From Mytilus trossulus (lineage: Eukaryota > Mollusca > Bivalvia > Mytilida > Mytilidae): DNA of 64,000 nt. The notes under the pieces are model-generated. The model had not been told where the DNA came from. It worked only from the letters and a program-made list of their open reading frames with translations, and did no database searches. A program made the position numbers and the translations under genes. Positions 43,959 to 54,860 of this stretch are shown piece by piece. The DNA lies in the NCBI RefSeq assembly GCF_036588685.1, contig NC_086374.1, positions 19,274,886 through 19,338,885 on the forward strand, written 5' to 3'. Every line of letters begins with the position of its first letter. Position 1 is the stretch's first letter.

Positions 43959-44351
43959 TAATTTTAGAATAGTTATTTACCGCGTCCTTTCAATAAAGTA
44001 TTATGTTCAAATATCTCAGGTGGGGGTCCTTTTTATATTAAACTGTTTTGTCTTTTTCAAGGTTTAATTTTTTTTAAACTGTTATTTGACTGATAAATTT
44101 TAAAACCTGTTAACTGTTTTCGACCCACTGTCTGTAATCTGTTTTGTTAAAATTTGCAATGATGTTAACTGTTTATTTGAAATTGAGATTCTTGTTATAC
44201 TTAAAGTGTTCAATGTTTTTGACATTATTTTCTGTTAACTGATCTTAACTGTTATTTACAAGAATCACATTAAAATTTGCTGACCATCTCTTACTTAACA
44301 TTGCTTTCGCAAAGGAGTGACATTAACAGCATAATTATATGTAACTGTACA

Positions 44352-44575
44352 GAGCCGTGGTGTAGTGTTTAGTGCATCGGACTACTAGCACAAAGGTTAC
44401 TGGTTCGATTCCCGTTCGGGATGAAAATTTCAGGAACTCAATTTTCGGCTCTCCCTTGACACCATTTGCGAGTATGGTCTTGAGAAAACGATGTTAGTCC
44501 GTCGGAAGGGGACGATAAATGGCTGACCGGTGTTAAGAGAGAGCCATAATGCCGCTTCAAGTCAGCACTCGCACT
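44352..44575 (+). mobile_element. tRNA-derived SINE
   Basis: The head has an A-box-like TGGTGTAGTGTTTAGTGCA (44358-44376) and a perfect B box GGTTCGATTCC (44402-44412), so RNA polymerase III could initiate here. The body (CGGCTCTCCCTTGACACC, TAGTCCGTCGGAAGGGGACG, AGAGAGAGCCAT) resembles a SINE widespread in bivalves. The anticodon arm is not tRNA-like, so it is not a tRNA gene. It lies wholly inside TIR element 2. Confidence 0.8.
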
Positions 44576-44779
44576 TAAATATGATGCCACACTATAATAT
44601 TCTAAAATCGTGTCTGGAAAAATAATGAAAAACAGTTCAATATCTTGAGAATGGGGCTACAGAGGACGATAGACCTCGAAATTTTCCTGTACTAAGTGGC
44701 AAGTTTTGGAGTATTGCACAAAATTTCTCTCCGCTTCGTTAGTACCCAATTTCCGGTGGCGATGATACACAGTGAGCTT

Positions 44780-45090
44780 CGTGAACTCCAAGATTTGTAC
44801 TTAGTATCGGTTTTGTTAGGAATGTATAACGTTTTTCCGTGCTACGTGTGATCTATGTTTTGGTTAGAAGTTCTTTTTCTGCTTTGCATAGAGCTGATGA
44901 GTTGAAACATTTTTCAACTGAATTTTACAGTTTGTCCTTGTTGTATTGTAGTACCACTGTGCCAGGTTAGAAGAGGATTTGGGGCTCAAAATGTGTTAAA
45001 CCCTACCACATTCGTTATGTGCCTCTCTTAAGTCAGGATCATGTAGTTCAGTGATTAAAGTTGGTTAATGTTTCTTTTACTTGTTTTTCA
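44780..45090 (+). repeat. Dispersed repeat family E, right part
   Basis: CGTGAACTCC..., GAGCTGATGAGTTGAAACATT, ACCACTGTGCCAGGTTAG and AACCCTACCACATTCG parallel 53960-54230 block by block. With 43441-43476 it makes one family E copy split by TIR element 2. 45091-45454 holds nothing recognised. Confidence 0.7.
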
Positions 45091-45454
45091 TAAATTGTTT
45101 TGATGCGAAAAGCGTTCGTCACATTTTGCACTCAGACAATTTAATGATATATGTGAAATATTGATTGGTAGCGAACATCAATGTTTAAGAATCTACCATC
45201 GGAAATGCTTGCTTTTGAATTTCTGTGCACGAGATTTTTTCTTAAGAACTTTTCATGTAAAAGGAATCAATATCTTATGTAGCCAAATTTAAAAAAAAAC
45301 AAATAGCCGCACAGAATAAACGTTGTTATGTTATGTCATGAGAGTCCGTTATCAAATGTCTATGCAACCCATGATCTCGTATATCTTCGTGTAAGGGAAA
45401 GGATATTTTCATTTGTTAGTGGTTGTGCTTAAAACAAAAATTCCTCGTTAATAA

Positions 45455-45615
45455 CAGATGTAAAAAAGGTTTAATAAAGGCAACAGTAGATTACCAATAT
45501 TCAAAAGTCCTAAATCAATTGAAAGAAAACAAATCCGGGTTACAAACCAAAACCTTTGGAGACACATCAACTAACAAAAGGAAACCAACAGAACACCACA
45601 AGAAAGTATAATGAA
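45455..45615 (-). repeat. Dispersed repeat family C, reverse copy
   Basis: AGGCAACAGTAGATTACC, AATCAATTGAAAGAAAACAA and CGGGTTACAAACCAAAACC match 63588-63680 and, in reverse, 30390-30475. Confidence 0.75.
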
Positions 45616-45770
45616 AAATGATCGTACTAGTGATGAATTAAAACAGGCTTAAACAAATAAAAACTGTTCAGGGAACAACTTGTTTGTAAGACTTGCACGT
45701 TCATTTTTGGTTGATTTATTGAGGAAATTGATCATGTTGACCTCCAACATGGCGGAAAAAAGAAATGACT

Positions 45771-46040
45771 TCAACTTGAATAACCTATATAAAAAAATAT
45801 ATATTGATTAAACACAGTTATCTCGCGTTTGTTGTAATAAATTGTGTGGCTAGTGTCACTTTGCACTTGGCGTGATCTGTCCTTTGAACATATCAATACC
45901 AAAACGGTGTTAAATCCTTGATTTCTACAGTAAATGCTTTTGCTTTTGGTTTCACTGACAATGCAGTCATGTTTACTCATTTCAAGAATAACCGCATTCA
46001 AAATAGTAATATTAACTGTCGCTATATATACTAGCAACAT
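45771..46040 (-). CDS. Unrecognised small secreted-type ORF
   Basis: An 89-codon frame from ATG 46040: MLLVYIATVNITILNA is signal-peptide-like, followed by HDCIVSETKSKSIYCRNQGF, which faintly resembles an LRR N-terminal cap (C...C...GF). There is no LRR array, splice evidence or homologous exon nearby. It may be a first exon, a relic or chance. Confidence 0.2.
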   Translation of the reverse strand: MLLVYIATVNITILNAVILEMSKHDCIVSETKSKSIYCRNQGFNTVLVLICSKDRSRQVQSDTSHTIYYNKREITVFNQYIFFYIGYSS

Positions 46041-46052
46041 GATAAAGGTCAC

Positions 46053-46929
46053 GTAATAGTCATTTTAAGACCTTGTTTTTATCGAAAGTTATTATCAAAG
46101 TAAATGTTTTAAATTAGAAAGGACATTTCTCGTATACCTCGTATACATTCTTATAGTATAAGACACATTCAAGTCAGTTATAGCTCCTCTACATGAAAGA
46201 AGAGCTGACAAACAAGAGTTCGTCGCATGTCGTGCCAATGTTGCCAGTTCTTATATCATCTAATAAATTTGATTTATGCGAAGAGGCTCAGAATTTTACG
46301 AATTAAGTCCCTTTTTAAAAATAAACATATGTGATATGATCATTTGTAGGACAACTATCCACCAAAAACTAAAAAGAAGTAATTGTATGTATCTTTAAAT
46401 CACCGTACGGCCTTAGATAATGTACAAAATATATATTGTTAGCTGTTAAAAAAATGTCCCGACATGACAACATGGGTAACAATACAAGCACGATAATAAC
46501 AGTGTGATTTATAAAGAAAGAAGTAAAAAAAGAAAAAGAAACGGGGAAACAAATCTGACAGTTACAAAACAACAACAACTACGTAAGTGTAGGCTCCCGA
46601 ATAGGGACAGATACAAAATGATTAAACATGTGTATCAGTGCTAAAACCTTCCCTACCTGGGACAGTAATGTAAACGTACAAAATGAAAGAATACATTTAA
46701 GTATAACTTTATTTGGGTGGTCAATGAGTAACCCGTTTGTAATTAGTATTCTACATGTAATGCCTAATTCAAAACCAAATGTTTGCCTAAGGATAGGATA
46801 AAGTAATAGTCTTCAGTAATTTGAGGTAACGAAATCACTGACTTGAATGTCCCAGTTTTACATGGATTACGGTCATTTGAATGCACACTGAAGACAAAGG
46901 GAAAGCTAACAAGTTGTGAAATATATTTA
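46053..46929. other. No assignable feature
   Basis: AT-rich intergenic sequence without recognised repeat or coding signal. Confidence 0.45.
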
Positions 46930-47260
46930 GTTATCAAAATTTACAGGATTATAATTGAATACGCCAGATGCTCGTTTTGTCTACACGAGACCCAACAGTG
47001 ATGAACATATCAAAATAATTATAAAGCCAGACAAGCACAAAGTTGAAGAGCATTGAAGACCCAAAATTCCAAACAGTAGTTTCAAATATTGATAAGGTAA
47101 TCAATGCCTGGGATAAGACAATCCTTAGTTTTCGAAAAGTTCATAGTTTTGTAAACAGGAAATTTATAAAAGTAACCATATACCGGTAATTGATATTCAT
47201 GTCAACATCGAAGTGCTGACTACTGGGCTGATGATAACCACGGAGACGAAACGTCTACCT
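46930..47260 (-). repeat. Dispersed repeat family B, long reverse copy
   Basis: It contains both halves of the family: ACGCCAGATGCTCGTTTTGT with AGAGCATTGAAGACCC, and further on TGTCAACATCGAAGTGCTGACTACTGGGC. Reading on the minus strand, the order is the '...AGTAGTCAGCACTTC' block, then 'CTCAATGCTCTTCAAC', then the GACAAAACGAGC signature. Confidence 0.8.
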
Positions 47261-49689
47261 GTAGTTAACCATATTAAGGGGGTTGTTCAGCTATTTTCGG
47301 AAAATAGTATGAAGTAGTTTTATTTGTATGCTATGCATACATTGAAGTATATTTGTAAGTTGTGCATCGACATTTGAACCAGCGAAGGAGAGTATGATTT
47401 GATATTCTTTGAATGCTTGCGATGTGTGTCTGACTCAAATTTGAATTGACAAAGAAAACCAGTTTTCCTGCCTAGGGTCCATGACTTTCTTTGGATATTC
47501 CGACTTCTCCCAGCCAAAAAAAAAAGATGGTTGCATTATAGCCAAGATCGCCAAAAGTAGGACCAATGATAAACAAACAAACATACACACGAGACGAACA
47601 TAAGCGTGAAAGGACAACATTGTACAAATAGTATGAACAAAAACACAACATACTATTCAAAATTTATAGTGCAATTTTATACGTCACAAATAGAAAATTT
47701 CACGACACTGACTGATCAATTATCACATTATTATCAACACAATTAGTTCAGTGCAAAGTATAAGTGATTTTACAGTTGTCCTTATATATATCCGTGAGAT
47801 TATTCAACTTGGATGTTATATAAGATGTTTTTTGTGAGGAATATCACGTAATGTATGATAGATTAGTATAATAATAATTGTATGATGAAATATTTACCCA
47901 AAACCCTATTCATTATATTCTCTTCAAACAAAAATATTTACATATTCATTTCATCTGTATGATGATTTATTATCTTTCAATATATAAATATTAGATGTAG
48001 CCAAGTTGGATCATAGGAAAGTACACATATTGATGTGTAGTAATTTCATGGTGGAACATAAAAACGCAAATGATTATTTCACCAACAAAAATATATTTGA
48101 TCGGAAACTTGCCTTTTAACGAAACGCATGACAAGATGAAATCCTTTTGTCATTTAACACAAGTCAATTAAACCATTTGTACTTTTCATACCAAATGAAA
48201 ATGAAATAAAGTGACAGTGAATGATTTTTTCGACCCAGCGTCGTCCTTTGACTTCATAAGCTTGGCTTAAAATGATAAAAGTCCATACCATATATTCGAA
48301 TTTGACCGTTCCTGAAGACGATAAATCCAGAAAAGCGTTTCGAACGCATGAAATGCAGAACGTTTTGTTTCCATTTCTACACCTGTTTCAGAGGTTTATT
48401 TGTAAGGGAATCTTCTAAGCGCTTTTTATCAGATATATTGAGTTTTTCTTATCAGTTATCCAAAAAAGTCTTTATATCTTAATTGGCATTTATAAAAAAG
48501 GAACAATAATACACGACACTATTCTTAATTGGAACCATCAAGGAATAATCTAGTGTTGTTTACAATTTGATTCTTCTGATCTGCAGTAATGAAGATAACT
48601 GTAGTCTACATCGAACTATGATCATTTAAGAAAAATTCACATTGACACAATTCAAAGAGGCCAATTCAGATTACTCACAGGGATTTACGGTAGCTAATGA
48701 CAAATAAAACGTCTGCTACAGAACAAGTGATATTTTAAACGTCTCCGAAAAGAAACCACAAACGCCATTATTTTTGAACTTGGTCCTAATAGGCTACTCA
48801 GTTGCAGAAAAAATGATCAATTATCTTCATTTCGCTTAGAGGTTAAGCCTTTGATTTATCGACAGCTTTTCTAGAAATGTTTGGAACTAAATACCATCGA
48901 AAGGAGTAAAATTTGTTTAATTTGACTAATTATTCCAGAGAATTAATAATTTTGACAAATTACTTCATAGAACTAATAATTTTGACTGATTTTAAATGGT
49001 AAATAGGGAACAGTGAAATAGAAAAAACATGAAAACGTTCATTATGAAATTTTATTTGACCATTTCATGTATAGAACCGCTGGAAACATTTCATTCATTT
49101 GCATACACTTTTCATAAGATTTCGTAATTTTTGTTGGCAAATTTCGATCTCGAAAATTCCAAAATAATGCTTTATTTGCAAATTAAATGCAAAACATATC
49201 ACGAGAATAGACAGTGAAAATGCAGAATGTTTCACAGAGACAACAACCCGATCAAAGAGTAGACATTATTCCAAGGCCACGAATATAGTCTTAAACGCAG
49301 CTAGAATAATGCACACTAAAAGGGCCTCGCAACCTTATAGCAATGGCTAGGTACACAAACAGACAGAACGATTTTACATTTAGTTTGATTGTTAAATCCC
49401 CAAACTTCAAAAGCTGCAAATATTTTTAAAATTTGAAAATTTTATGTCGAAATCGAAATGTTTATGTACATTTGATATAATGAGGGACAGTTAATTTTAT
49501 CTTATATAGTAGCATATTTTTCTTCAACATATAAAATGTTTGTATTGATGCAAAACATATGTTAATTCAACGTTGTTCAAGAAATATAAGTAACTCAGAT
49601 AATTTACAGAAATTTACCTATGATGTTACAATTTAAGAATACGAATACGTTTTAATTATATTAAGCTTCCTGATCAAGAAAAAGATATC
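47261..49689. other. Mostly featureless, two small repeat fragments
   Basis: 48300-48370 carries CGTTCCTGAAGACGATAAATCCAGAAAAGCG, whose reverse complement recurs at 51472-51520. 49230-49330 (AGACAACAACCCGATCAAAG, AAGGCCACGAATATAGTC) resembles a dispersed bivalve repeat. I see no supported gene. Confidence 0.45.
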
Positions 49690-50520
49690 AAAATCCATGT
49701 TCTTTGTTGATATTAGCTCTATTCAAAGTCAGTTCAGAAGGATGAACCTCTTTAGTGTACATACCGAAGTCGTCATTGCTGAGAGCCATTACATCATCCA
49801 AATATCTAAAAATGTTATTATTTTTTTTTGCATCAGATGTGATTTCAATTGGTCTTCGCTAATTCATGTTATAATTTGTAAGTCATTACAATACCGAAAC
49901 AGGTCCCCGATAAGTTGTGCACAGTAAGTCAACATTGAAATACCGATAATCTGACGATATACGAAATCTCAAAAGCGAACAAAAAAGTTATCTTGTAAAA
50001 ATTCAAGGGCAGTTTTAGTATCAAAGCAGGTTCAATTAACATTGTTTTTGGTTTACTGATTCAAAATAATACCTGAAGGAGATTGAACATATAAATTCGC
50101 ATTCCGACTTTGTAAATGCCCAGTCAATTAGGTGGGTAATATTCATGTTAATTAGATCATGAGGCAAAATGGTTTATACGGTAGAAAAATCAAAACTTTA
50201 AACACATTCGAAATCACAAGTATTATCATGCAATTTATCAAGTGCATTCAAAGAATTGTTTGACACTCTAACAGTTATTGATTCCACATTTTTCAAAGCC
50301 TGATTTGAACATTTATTATTACCAGGTTTTAATTGAAGCAAGTGTACTAGTAAGTAGAAAATGCAGTTTAGTTGTGTAACAATGGCTCGAAGACGATTTA
50401 AATTTATATTAGTGAGGTGTTTTGTGCAGCTTTTGATTAAGATCCCCATTTCATCAATTTGCATTAAAGCTGCTTGCTTGTTTAATCTTATTATAAGAGT
50501 GTGAAAGTGTTGATCGTGTC
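49690..50520 (-). pseudogene. Decayed Penelope-like reverse transcriptase
   Basis: On the minus strand, ALEFLQDNFFVRF leads to IGISMLTYCAQLIGDLF (near 49920-49985), the counterpart of the G-I-P-M-G-T-N-C-A motif at 29236. LDDVMALSNDDFG (near 49770-49800) and HPSELTLNRANIN follow; the LDDV corresponds to the catalytic YxDD. Several stops and frameshifts interrupt it. The upstream open stretch 50198-50464 may be its 5' part. Confidence 0.6.
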
Positions 50521-52864
50521 ACCTGATAAGTATGAACTTCATCAGCTTCCGCAATATTTTCTCAATATACTTTGGTCAAGATTTCTTCGCCCAAATTTTA
50601 CAAAAAAGAAGCTTTCAATTCTGTGATAAAAAAAAACCCCAACTGTCATTGATATTAACACATTATTATAAGGAAGGAAATAAAGGCTACTGAAAATAGT
50701 CATCATATTACTTTGATATATTCTATAATTGTTTTTTTTGTATTTTAAAAAATCTTTATTGGAACTTGATGTCCAACCAAATGTCATATTCCTGAGAAAA
50801 AGTCGTTATGAGTGAAGTTGTTAAAGTAAAGTCAGATGTTGTAATCAATTACGAAAAGCAATGGGACCATATGGAATGTATTTGAAGGGCACTAAAGTTA
50901 AAAATGCAAAGCTTAATTGGATTGTGAAATAGTCTGCCAACATTGATACAGAATTTGTAACATTTGAAAGATTTTTATTTTCCCAAATGGATGGCATGTT
51001 ACCGATATCTTTGTCGTGTTAATTAACAACTAATAACTAATAGTAAACCAACATAATTATGATGAAAAGTCAAAAATATTTTTTTAATTTTTGTTTTAGC
51101 TACAAAATAGACAAAGTAAACCTTATTTGAGATAATTCGAAATAACAATACTGTTCTCTACATGCAATACAGAATATTTGGAATCGATGAATTGGCTCTA
51201 AGGTGATTCACCTGCGAAACTTTGTTATAAAAGAAATGTAACCGTATATAATATTTTTATCTTACCTCTTATAGATTTATAGATATATGATTTGTTAAAG
51301 GACTGCAAGTGGTGACTATGTGTATGATATATAGGGTGTCCTTATAAAATATAGGGTTAGTTACCATACATGACGGTTAGTTACTATATGGGGTTCGTCA
51401 GGAGTTACTTCCCTTTCAAAACAATAAAAAAAATAATTAAAAACAACACGTTTAATAATTTGTTGCATCCAAAGCGCTTTTCTGACTTTATCTTCATCAG
51501 GAACGCTCAAAGCTGCAACAACCCTTCATAAAAACAACACGGTTTTCAGGAAAAATCTTAAAGGATTCAACAGACGAAGATATTGGAGACGAAGGGTTGA
51601 AATAAGTTCATAAAACATAGCTAAAGCTAACAAGTTTTTATTGTTGGCATAACGGAGTGTTTACGTCCCTTTCAAAAGAAAAAAAGAAATATGAAAAGAT
51701 TCAAAAAATGAAGAAATTTATACATGTAATGATCGATTACAGTAAATTCATAAATCAAATTAAAAGTTAAAAAATTGTTATTGTTGGCATTTGTTTTCTG
51801 CATAGACAAATGGAAGTAGTATCTTAATACTAAGTTTTGGAGGCTTGATCACTCTGATAGGCCGCTAGTCAAAATACCCCATCTAAAGATAGTTGGTAAG
51901 ATAAATTCTTAAACACAGTGTGCTAGTATTAGGTCACTAACACGCCATGAAATTAATAATATTAAGTTCATTCAATGCATGTTGCTCAAGGTGAATAGAT
52001 ATACTCCATTTTAGTCATGTTTATTTGTACAATGCAGTATAGGAACAATAGATATTAAAAAAATCTATGAACCAACAAAAGATCCTTTTTTGAATATTTT
52101 GTAAAAAGCAAGTTAAAGTTATACAGAAAGACAAATCAATTTATAGATTAGAATCATAGACATAATATATTAAATATTTACTAAATGTATAATTATTTGA
52201 TTTCTTTTGAGTAAAAAAAATGTTAAACAAATATATATTCAGCGAATGTAAGAGTCCGTGGTACGGCAATATATGGAAATGTGTTTCCAATTTACTGTCA
52301 GTTTAAACAATGTCTAAGTTACACTCAGGTTATTCAGGTAAGTGTATTTTAATTGCATGCATCGACTATAACTTTAAGACAGGTACTTAGAATGCAAATC
52401 ATTTTACAGCATACGTATAAACAGGACAAAGTAATTGATAATGTAATTTCTCAGCACAGTGATCAGCATATTTTCTTACCGTACCGAAAGGAACTAAAGT
52501 TTCCTGATTGTGTCTCACCTTTGAATGTGATTATTTACAATAGGTTATAAGTGTTTAAAAAACGTTGCATTCCTTTCGTTGATAATGAGCTTTGTAGGTG
52601 TTCCTTTTCTATGTATCGTTTTTAGATGTGAGGTGTATCTGTACTTATACATCTCGTCATTTGTTATTGAGTTATGGTAAAGGTTTGATTATATATCTTT
52701 TTGTTTTGAAAGTATTAGGATATTAAACAAAAGGTTGACTGCTGTGCCCCTATTTTTGACATTTTTGCCTATTGTGTCTGTTTGATTTGTTCACAAATTG
52801 TGTAAATATGAAGGAATTTTATACAACTTTCATTAAAGTGTGAGGTTCATCTAGCTATAAAAAA
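50521..52864. other. No gene recognised
   Basis: AT-rich. 51465-51530 is the reverse partner of the small repeat at 48300. 'TTAAAAACA...GTTTTTATTGTTGGCAT' pieces recur near 51635 and 51775, suggesting an old local duplication of about 140 bp. Otherwise nothing supported. Confidence 0.4.
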
Positions 52865-52985
52865 AACAAGGTTCAATCCACCATTTTCTACATAAGAAAA
52901 TGACTGTACCAAGTCAGGAATATGAGAGTTGTTGTCCATTTGTTTGATGTGTTTGAGCTTTTGATTTTGACATTAAACATTATAG
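52865..52985 (-). repeat. Dispersed repeat family D, reverse copy
   Basis: GGTTCAATCCACCATTTTCT, ACCAAGTCAGGAATATGAGA and CCATTTGTTTGATGTGTTTG match 18955-19030 and the reverse of 26690-26790. Confidence 0.8.
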
Positions 52986-53904
52986 TTCAATAAAAATTAC
53001 TACGTGAAGGTAACATACGTTTGTAAGATCCGAGTTAGTAGATAAAGGAAATTCCGTGGTGGCAACAGTATTCAGTAAAATTCATATATGAAAATATTTT
53101 TATTTAATTAAAATCTGTCAAAAGAAAGTAATGCATTTTGTTAAATGTCATGCTCAATTATTCAGTATGTATTTATTTTTGGTCGAGGTTATGCGATTCT
53201 CCCAAGAAAGTTATGAAGCAGTTTTGTAGAATTTGAAGAAAACGCGTTGCTCAAACTAAATGAGAAACAGTTAATATTGTAGCAGCTGTACTTGCACTAA
53301 CATATGAGATCCTCCATGCAGATAACTTTTTTGAGATATCTACAAATGCACTTTTAAAAATCAAATTCTCTCAACGACAGAACATTTTGGAATTTCTTTG
53401 ATGTCACTACTTACTACTTAAACCAAGGACTATCCAGTTGTGTTGACTGTAGCTGTAACTGTTGTTAATTGAGTCTGTAAATTGCACCACTTCAGATTCT
53501 TTTGTATTCAGTGTCATCAATACTTACTTGCAATCAAGCAAATTATGGTTTACAGTTCAAAAGGTGGGCAGTAGTTTGAATGGTTGACAGTTGTTCGAAT
53601 TAAACATTCTAGGATGATGAAAAGACTCATAAATTAACCTTGTCCAAAAACAATATCAAAATATTTTGCTTAAAAAAATTCAGGAAACAGTTCTATTCGC
53701 ACGGCTCAAATAATTAGCCAGACTGCAACAGGTGTGAAAACTCATTTAAAACACTAGGCTCATCATTTTGCTCGCCATTCTAGCGTTTGGGCTGTAGAAG
53801 ACTCATCCGTGATGCTGGAGGTGTATAAATAGTAAGCTTGTAAATATGATAATATCAATGACAATTCGTTTCAACACAAAAATGTGCTTGCATCTTTAGT
53901 CTGA
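52986..53904. other. Intergenic, nothing recognised
   Basis: AT-rich with no supported gene or repeat boundary. Upstream exons of the LITAF gene could lie here but I found none. Confidence 0.4.
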
Positions 53905-54450
53905 GATGCATCATATTTTTATTAGTTGTTAGTGGCTTCGACCTAGCTGTCAGATAACTTTGAGTACTCTCAGATCTGTTCATTGTGTCTTTTTGTGTCG
54001 GGATGTATAAGTACCTGGCCACGTTCACTTGTATTTTTATCGATCTGATGAGTTAAGCCTTTTCAACTGATTTTTATAGTTCGTTCTTATGTTGTACTGT
54101 TATACCACTGTCCCATGTTAGGGGAGGGTTGGGATCCTGCTAGTATGTTTAACCCCGCCACATTATTTATGTATGTGCCTGTCCCAAGTCAGGAGCCTGT
54201 AATTCAGTGGTTGTCGTTTGTTTATGAGTTACATATTTGTTTTTCGTACATTTATTTTACACAAATAAGACCGTTTTAATTGTTTTACATTGTCTTATCG
54301 GGGCCTTTTGTAGCTGACTATACGGTCTGGGCTTTGCTCATTGTTGACAGCCGTTCGATGACATATAGTTGTTAATGTCTGTGTCATCTTGGTCTCTTGT
54401 GGATAGTTGTCTCATTGGCAATCATACAACATCTTCTTTTTTTTATATTG
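53905..54450 (+). repeat. Dispersed repeat family E, uninterrupted copy
   Basis: Blocks in order are GCTGTCAGATAACTTTGAGT, CTGATGAGTTAAGCCTTTTC, ACCACTGTCCCATGTTAGGG, AACCCCGCCACATT, CAAGTCAGGAGCC and GTCTCATTGGCAATCATACA. It is the empty-site relative of the copy split by TIR element 2. Confidence 0.8.
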
Positions 54451-54559
54451 CGTGGTTTCCAGTGGTATGAAAGATTCAGTTCACTACTGGAATACCAAGT
54501 TGTAATAAAATTTGAATAAATACTTTTCTAATTACTGGTTTCTAATTTCTTGTTGGTAG

Positions 54560-54860
54560 AACCATCAACATTTGGATCAGCATCTGGACAGCAGTCAGCA
54601 CAATATGGCCAACAACATCACATTCAACAACAACCATCACTATACGTGCCTTTCCCAGCACAAGTCACAATTTAAACAATGGCAGTACCAGCTAATGTTG
54701 AAACAAGGATGGCTCAATTCATGTTTCCGTATCATCCTTCTGCTAACATCAATCCAGTTCGAATGACATGTCCATCTTGTAAACAAGAAATAAACACGAC
54801 AACAAGATATGAGACGGGGTGTTGCACATGGCTGTACTGCATTTATATGGCGTTTATGGG
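54560..54860 (+). CDS. LITAF: LITAF first visible exon
   Basis: Acceptor TTGTTGGTAG at 54559 and donor ATGG|GTAAGG at 54861. It encodes PSTFGSASGQQSAQYGQQ, then a Pro/Gln stretch, an in-frame TAA, and MAVPANVETRMAQF through the CPSC knuckle and half of the membrane segment. Confidence 0.75.

Larger units (their letters stand above)
43477..44774. mobile_element. 1.3-kb TIR element 2, CACTGTG ends, 5-bp TSD
   Basis: The ends CACTGTGTATCATCGCCACC and its inverse are flanked by AGCTT on both sides. The inverted arms are about 50 bp at the tips (43477-43526 and 44725-44774) plus an inner block of about 150 bp (43667-43815 and 44576-44722) at roughly 95% identity. They are contiguous on the right but split on the left by about 140 bp of extra sequence. 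The interior has a 22-bp tandem repeat, many AACTGTT motifs and a tRNA-derived SINE, but no transposase. It has the same terminal logic as element 1 but a different TIR sequence: non-autonomous, Transib/RAG-like by its ends. Confidence 0.85.

Noticed and set aside
44352-44425. Possible functional tRNA gene
   Set aside because: A and B boxes are present, but the anticodon arm and 3' acceptor strand do not form a tRNA, and a SINE body follows.
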